From JBBEAM01 sp942491105 (lineage in GTDB: Bacteria; Pseudomonadota; Alphaproteobacteria; Kiloniellales; DSM-21159), in NCBI GenBank assembly GCA_942491105.1, contig CALNZX010000005.1, positions 62,001 through 126,000 on the forward strand: a DNA stretch of 64,000 nt, given 5' to 3'. The translations under genes and the position numbers were made by a program. Positions 59,808 to 64,000 of the stretch are shown one piece after another; within the stretch, counting starts at the first letter, position 1; each line of letters starts with the position of its first letter. A model generated the notes under the pieces. It had not been told where the DNA came from and did not search any database. It was given only the letters and a program-made list of their open reading frames with translations.

Positions 59808-60617
59808 CTAGAAGGGCGAACGCTTGCCGAAATTCGGCGGGCGCTTTTCCTTCAGGGAAGCGATGCCCTCTTGGACATCGGGCCCGGAAAAGCCCATGAA
59901 CTCCAAGGCCAAGGAGCTGTCGAAGGTCGGCCCCGCCATGCGCAGCCAGTTGTTCAGCGCGTACTTGGTCCAGCGCACCGCCGTCGGCGAGGCCTGGCAG
60001 AAACGCCTGGCGATCTCATAGGCCTTGTCCTCCAGGGCATCGTCCTCGACGCAAAGCGACACCAGCCCGATGCGCTCGGCCTCTTCGCCGGACAGCGGCT
60101 CGCAGAGCAGCAGGTGATACTTCGCCTTGGCCATGCCCACCAGCAGCGGCCAGACGATCGCGGCATGATCGCCGGCGGCCACGCCGAGACGCGTATGACC
60201 GTCGATGATCTTGGCGGTCTTGGTGGCGATCGAAACATCGGCCAGCAGCCCGGCGACGAGCCCGGCGCCGACCGCGGGGCCATGCATCGCCGAGACGATC
60301 GGCGTGGAGCAGTTGACGAGGTTGTAGACGAGGTCGCGGGCTTCGCGCCAAACCCGCGAGCGGACGTCGAAATCGGCCGCCATCTCGGCGACCAGATCGA
60401 GGTCCCCGCCGGCCGAGAAACCCTTGCCGGCGCCCTTGATGACCGCGCAGTTGACGTCGGGGTCGGCATCCAGAACCCGCCAGATCTCGGCCAGCTCCCG
60501 GTGCATGCCGGCGTCGGCGGCGTTCAGCCGGCCGGCCTTGTTCATGACAATGGTGAGGATGCCGTCCTCCGGCCCCTCGATGACGAGATTCTCAAAGTCT
60601 TGATATCGGTTGCTCAT
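59808..60617 (-). CDS. Enoyl-CoA hydratase/isomerase (crotonase) family protein
   Basis: 269 residues, crotonase fold. The oxyanion-hole segment GAGKGFSAGGDLDLV is present. The two catalytic glutamates of canonical enoyl-CoA hydratase are not in their usual places (GAGLVAGLLAD and IIDGHTRLGV), so it may be an isomerase, a hydrolase or a differently built hydratase. A similar THxRxGxxAGD pattern is found in a subgroup of the family. The start overlaps the ligase stop by four bases. Confidence 0.88.
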   Translation of the reverse strand: MSNRYQDFENLVIEGPEDGILTIVMNKAGRLNAADAGMHRELAEIWRVLDADPDVNCAVIKGAGKGFSAGGDLDLVAEMAADFDVRSRVWREARDLVYNLVNCSTPIVSAMHGPAVGAGLVAGLLADVSIATKTAKIIDGHTRLGVAAGDHAAIVWPLLVGMAKAKYHLLLCEPLSGEEAERIGLVSLCVEDDALEDKAYEIARRFCQASPTAVRWTKYALNNWLRMAGPTFDSSLALEFMGFSGPDVQEGIASLKEKRPPNFGKRSPF

Positions 60618-62158
60618 ATCTTCTTGTTCCGTCCTTCCCAGTATTCATCCTTGAGTATGTTTTTCTGGATCTTGCCGATCGGGGTCTTGGGGAAATCCTC
60701 GACGAAGCGCACCAGCCGCGGCCGCTTGAAGCGCGCGAGTTTCTCGGCGCAGTGCGCGACGACCTGTTCCTCGCTCACGCTGGCGCCCGGCTTGACCAGG
60801 ATGTACGCGGCGGGAACTTCCCCCCACTTGTCTTCCGGAATGCCGAACACGGCGCATTCCGCCACGCCCTCGATCTCGTAGATGACCGTCTCGATTTCCT
60901 TGGGATAGATATTCTCCCCGCCGGAAATGATCATGTCCTTGGAGCGGTCGACCAGGGTGATGAACCCCTCCGCGTCGATGGTCGCAAGGTCCCCGGACCA
61001 GCCCCAGCCGTCCTTCAGCTTGAAGAAGTCGGCGGTCTGTTCCGGCTCGTCGTAATATTCGGTCATCAGGTTGTCGCCACGGCTGACGACCTCGCCGATT
61101 TCGCCGGGCGCGACGTCGCTGCCGTCGGGCCGCACCACCCTGACATCGACGTTGTAGGGCTGCCGGCCGACGCAGCCGAGCTTTTCCGGTAGGTGCCAGT
61201 ATCGCAGCGCGGCGATCACGCCCATCTCGGATTGCCCGTAGATCTGGGTCATCCTGACCTGCGGCATGCGCTCGGCCATCTCGCGCTGCACCCAATCGGG
61301 CATCGGCGCTCCGGCGAAGCTGACCTTGCGCCAGGTGGACAGCTTGTCCGCGTCGAAATCGGGATCGTTGAGCAGCGTCGCGAGCTGCGTCGGCACCATG
61401 AAACAAGCGGTCATGCCGGTGCGCGCCACCATCTCCTGAAAGCCGCCCGGCGACCACTTGGTCAGCAAGGTCGTGCTCGCGGAGGCGAGGATCGCGGGCT
61501 GGAACATGATGTTGAGGGCGGCGACGTGGAACATCGGGGTGACGATGCCAACGATGTCGCGCTCGTCGATGGCTTCCTCGACCATCACGGTGTGCGCGGT
61601 GACGCTGCGCGCGCGATGGCTGCACAACACGCCCTTCGGCCGGCCGGTGGTGCCGCCGGTGTAGGTCATGCAGAAGGGATCGCGCTCATCAAGCTCGATC
61701 GCGGGCAGGCTGTCATCACTGCCTTCGAGGAAGCTCCAGAAATCCTCCGCGCCCTCGACCGGGCCCGGATCGCCGATGGAGATCAGCTTCTTGAGTTTCG
61801 GCAGCCTGTCGCTGACCGCCGCGACCTTTTCCGCGAGAAAAGAGTCGAAGATCAGCACCGCGACATCGGCCTTGTTGAGCACAAAGGCCAGCTCGTCGGG
61901 GGCATAGAGCACCGAGATGTTGGTCAGCACGTAACCGCTGCGCGCCGTGCCGAAAAAGACGATCCCGTATTCGAGCAGGTTACGGCTTAGAATGGCCACC
62001 TTGGCGTCGCGCTCGTGTCCCAGCTCCAATAGCGCATTGGCCAGGCGGTTGGCCCCGCGGTCGAGCTCGCGGTAGCTCAGGCTGCGGCCATCGCACTGGA
62101 TTGCCGGCTTCTCAGGAAAGCGGTGCGCGGATCTGCGGAGCATATCTCCAGTCAGCAC
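60614..62158 (-). CDS. AMP-forming acyl-CoA ligase
   Basis: 514 residues from a GTG at 62158 with AAAGGAGAT upstream. ANL superfamily: MTYTGGTTGRPKGVLCSH (~residue 166), IYGQSEMG, then LVDRSKDMIISGGENIYPKEIE and a C-terminal Lys segment PIGKIQKNIL. Activates an acid to its CoA ester for the crotonase, dehydrogenase and thiolase next to it. Divergent from the IclR gene; tandem elements in the gap probably control it. Confidence 0.93.
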   Translation of the reverse strand: MLTGDMLRRSAHRFPEKPAIQCDGRSLSYRELDRGANRLANALLELGHERDAKVAILSRNLLEYGIVFFGTARSGYVLTNISVLYAPDELAFVLNKADVAVLIFDSFLAEKVAAVSDRLPKLKKLISIGDPGPVEGAEDFWSFLEGSDDSLPAIELDERDPFCMTYTGGTTGRPKGVLCSHRARSVTAHTVMVEEAIDERDIVGIVTPMFHVAALNIMFQPAILASASTTLLTKWSPGGFQEMVARTGMTACFMVPTQLATLLNDPDFDADKLSTWRKVSFAGAPMPDWVQREMAERMPQVRMTQIYGQSEMGVIAALRYWHLPEKLGCVGRQPYNVDVRVVRPDGSDVAPGEIGEVVSRGDNLMTEYYDEPEQTADFFKLKDGWGWSGDLATIDAEGFITLVDRSKDMIISGGENIYPKEIETVIYEIEGVAECAVFGIPEDKWGEVPAAYILVKPGASVSEEQVVAHCAEKLARFKRPRLVRFVEDFPKTPIGKIQKNILKDEYWEGRNKKI

Positions 62159-62231
62159 GGTGTATCTCCTTTCACGCTGCGAAAGCTGTTCTGCCAGATA
62201 CCGGCAGGGATACTGCGCAGGCCTGGGTATC

Positions 62232-62275
62232 TTGACAATTCCAATATGCGAAAATAACGTCCGCTATGCGGAAAT
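62232..62275. promoter_or_regulatory. Tandem IclR-type sites and promoter in the divergent gap
   Basis: TTCCAATATGCGAAAAT (62239-62255) and GTCCGCTATGCGGAAAT (62259-62275) match at 13 of 17 positions and start exactly 20 bp apart (two helical turns). The second contains the inverted arms TCCGC/GCGGA. A consensus -35 TTGACA is at 62232-62237. Likely binding region of the adjacent IclR protein. Confidence 0.6.
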
Positions 62276-62294
62276 ACAGATTGGATGGTGGCTG

Positions 62295-63050
62295 GTGCCC
62301 GATGACAGGCAATTCGTAACCTCTCTTGAGCGCGGGCTCAAGATTTTGCAGGTCTTTTCGCGCTCTTCCGGCGGGCTTTCCAACGGCGACCTGGCCGAGC
62401 AGACGGGGCTTGCCCGCTCGACCATCAGCCGTCTGGTCCACACCCTGCGCGCCTTGGGCTATCTCAGCCTGGATCCGGTCAGCCGGCGCTATTTCCTGAA
62501 GCCGAAGGTTCTGACCCTGGGCTATTCGGTATTGAGCGAAACCACGCTGTTGCAGCGCACCCGCCCGGCGCTGCAGAGGCTCGCCGAGGTGACCGGCGAA
62601 ACCGCGGCGCTCGCGGTGCGCGACGGCCTGCATGCCACCTTTCTCGACTGCGCGCGGGGCCGCAACATGCTGGCCGTGCAGATGGAGGTCGGCGCGCGGC
62701 TGCCGCTCGCGTCCTCGGCATCGGGCCTGGCGCTGCTCAAGGCCTCTCCCGAAGCGGAGCGCAGGCGCACGGTGTCGCGGCTGCGCGCGAACATGACCCA
62801 GCAGGGAGTCGATCACGGCCCTTTCAAGGAGCGTCTGGACAGCGCCATGAGCAGCGACATCATCGTGGTGCGCGATGCCTGGCACAAAGGCATCGGCGGT
62901 CTGGCCGCCGCCGTGCGCTTCGGCGAGACTCTCGGTGCGATCACCATCGCGGTCTCGACCGCCGTCGTGTCCGAGACGGCGATGCGCGACGACATCGGGC
63001 AATACCTGCTCGATACCATTCGCGATTTTCAGCTCGAGCTGGTGCAGTAG
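62295..63050 (+). CDS. IclR-family transcriptional regulator
   Basis: 251 residues from a GTG at 62295, chosen because the IclR fold begins at once (FVTSLERGLKILQVFS) and the length is normal; a start at 62160 would add 45 non-homologous residues covering the operator. Winged helix (~6-75) with NGDLAEQTGLARSTISRLVHTLRALGYL, then the effector domain. IclR proteins often control pca, paa or related acid pathways, fitting the divergent CoA-ligase operon. Confidence 0.92.
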   Translation: MPDDRQFVTSLERGLKILQVFSRSSGGLSNGDLAEQTGLARSTISRLVHTLRALGYLSLDPVSRRYFLKPKVLTLGYSVLSETTLLQRTRPALQRLAEVTGETAALAVRDGLHATFLDCARGRNMLAVQMEVGARLPLASSASGLALLKASPEAERRRTVSRLRANMTQQGVDHGPFKERLDSAMSSDIIVVRDAWHKGIGGLAAAVRFGETLGAITIAVSTAVVSETAMRDDIGQYLLDTIRDFQLELVQ

Positions 63051-63053
63051 GGG

Positions 63054-63080
63054 GCGCCGGAAACAAGGGCGTTTCGGCGC
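63054..63080. terminator. Hairpin between convergent IclR and dehydrogenase genes
   Basis: GCGCCG (63054-63059) plus AAAC (63061-63064) pair with GTTT (63071-63074) plus CGGCGC (63075-63080), one bulged G, six-base loop. No T-run on either strand; weak bidirectional terminator candidate. Confidence 0.35.
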
Positions 63081-63085
63081 GGCTG

Positions 63086-64000
63086 TCATGCCGCCTGCAG
63101 GGCGGAGAGACCGAGCTGCGCGCGCCGCCGCAGCCATAGGCTCGGCCGATAGCGATCGTCGCCGGTGATCTGCTGCATCCGGCAGAGAATCTCGTGCACC
63201 TGGGCGGCGCCGAGGGCGTCGCAAAGCTGCAGCGGCCCCTGCGGATAGTTGAGGCCCAGGCGCATGGCGGTGTCGATATCGCCGGGCGTGGCCAGCCCGA
63301 TCTGCGCCATCTCGCAGCCCAGGTTGACGACCATGGCGGCGATGCGCTGTCCGATGAAACCGGGAGAATCCTGAATCGCGGTGACCGCCCGTCCGGCCGC
63401 CTGACACAGCGCCGCGACCGCGGCGCGGGCCTCTCCGTTGGCGCCGGGCGCGGTCATCATGGTGACGCGCGCGGCGGTTTCTCCCAAGGGGTCGATGGCA
63501 ACCAAGCGCCGGAAATCCAAGTTGCGCGCGCTGGCCAAGGTCGCGGTGTCATAGCCGAGCGGCGCCGCCAGGATCGGGCTTGCGCCATCGTCCTCGAGGA
63601 GGGTCTCGACGCCGGCTTGGGTGCAAAGGGCCTGCAGCAGGGGGCTGTCGTCGGCGAGTACGACGCGCGCGGGCAGCGCGCCGGCTTCCACGGGGGTGAG
63701 CTCGGCTTTCGCGCCGTCATCGCCGTAGTCGTAGAAGCCAATCCCGGTCTTGCGGCCCAGACGCCCGGATTCCTGCTGCAGCGCGTGCTGCGGCCGGGTC
63801 CGTAGTCTGGGGTCGTAGCCGAAGGCGCGGTGAATGATCTGGGTAACGGGATAATTGACGTCGATACCTGTCAGATCCATCAGCTCGAAGGGACCCATGC
63901 GAAAGCCCCAGCAGTCGCGCATCACGGCGTCGATATCCGCAGGAGCCGCGACCGTTTCGGAAAGCACCGCCAGGCCCTCGGTCGGGTAGGCACGGCCGCC
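63086..64000 (-). CDS. 3-hydroxyacyl-CoA dehydrogenase, C-terminal part (5' truncated)
   Basis: The frame is open to the window edge, so the N-terminal NAD domain is missing; about 304 residues are seen. First C-terminal dimerisation domain: GPFELMDLTGIDVNYPVTQIIH, then GRKTGIGFYDYGDD. A linker with a partial Rossmann-like region follows, then a second 3HCDH domain: QDSPGFIGQRIAAMVVNLG and GLNYPQGPLQLCDALG. This tandem layout is that of PaaH/PaaC-type enzymes (~500 residues). Oxidises 3-hydroxyacyl-CoA, for example 3-hydroxyadipyl-CoA, just before the thiolase step. Confidence 0.9.
   Translation of the reverse strand, partial: GGRAYPTEGLAVLSETVAAPADIDAVMRDCWGFRMGPFELMDLTGIDVNYPVTQIIHRAFGYDPRLRTRPQHALQQESGRLGRKTGIGFYDYGDDGAKAELTPVEAGALPARVVLADDSPLLQALCTQAGVETLLEDDGASPILAAPLGYDTATLASARNLDFRRLVAIDPLGETAARVTMMTAPGANGEARAAVAALCQAAGRAVTAIQDSPGFIGQRIAAMVVNLGCEMAQIGLATPGDIDTAMRLGLNYPQGPLQLCDALGAAQVHEILCRMQQITGDDRYRPSLWLRRRAQLGLSALQAA

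Noticed and set aside
1..64000. CRISPR arrays, tRNA or rRNA genes, insertion sequences, phage genes
   Set aside because: No regularly spaced repeats, no cloverleaf-like sequence and no transposase, integrase or phage protein were seen on either strand.

Overview
This is a GC-rich chromosomal window with tightly packed, often overlapping genes. It carries solute-binding proteins with Tat or Sec signals, a BioMNY biotin importer and many GntR/LysR/IclR regulators. That style fits a metabolically versatile alphaproteobacterium, probably Rhodospirillales-like; this is inferred from gene content, not from any marker gene. I see no rRNA, tRNA, phage, insertion sequence or CRISPR array. Almost everything encodes uptake and CoA-linked catabolism of organic acids, so the window reads as a chain of separate catabolic modules, each with its own importer and regulator.

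1-12.8 kb (+): an ADP-forming acyl-CoA synthetase (5' end outside the window) overlaps a three-subunit molybdenum hydroxylase whose large subunit carries a fused CoxG domain. A LIV-type ABC transporter (two permeases, two ATPases, binding protein) and an AMP-forming CoA ligase follow, then a convergent GntR/UTRA regulator with a palindromic operator. 13.2-14.4 kb: an isolated NnrS membrane protein.

14.5-29.4 kb: a catabolic locus controlled by one GntR/FCD regulator. It has two mandelate-racemase-type enzymes, a DoeB-like deacylase, an M81 (MlrC-like) metallopeptidase, a D-2-hydroxyacid dehydrogenase, a complete Dpp/Opp-type ABC importer, two SDRs and an FAH-type hydrolase. Two near-identical palindromes sit in its two divergent promoter regions. 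The last four genes resemble the non-phosphorylative L-rhamnonate/L-fuconate route.

29.4-32.4 kb (-): an Old Yellow Enzyme homologue and the biotin importer bioMNY. 32.7-46.1 kb: a distributed biotin-dependent carboxylase set with one biotin carboxylase, two carrier proteins and two unrelated carboxyltransferases (pyruvate-carboxylase type and propionyl-CoA-carboxylase type). These are interleaved with an amidohydrolase-fold protein, MmgE/PrpD, an ADP-forming CoA synthetase, a PRISE-type reductase and GntR and LysR regulators. The parts list equals that of a transcarboxylase (12S, 5S, 1.3S) plus a biotin carboxylase. This is the most unusual system here.

46.3-57.3 kb: a TRAP transporter, a DUF3237 protein and two putative sulfate/sulfite exporters (YeiH and TauE/SafE types) converge on a CMD protein, a GMC oxidoreductase and a ThDP enzyme that has sulfoacetaldehyde-acetyltransferase-like features. 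A GntR/FCD regulator with a 36-bp nested palindrome and an MBL-fold lactonase follow. 57.5-64 kb: an FAH-family hydrolase, then a CoA-thioester module (3-oxoadipyl-CoA thiolase, crotonase, CoA ligase, IclR, 3-hydroxyacyl-CoA dehydrogenase cut by the window end) consistent with dicarboxylate or aromatic-acid degradation.
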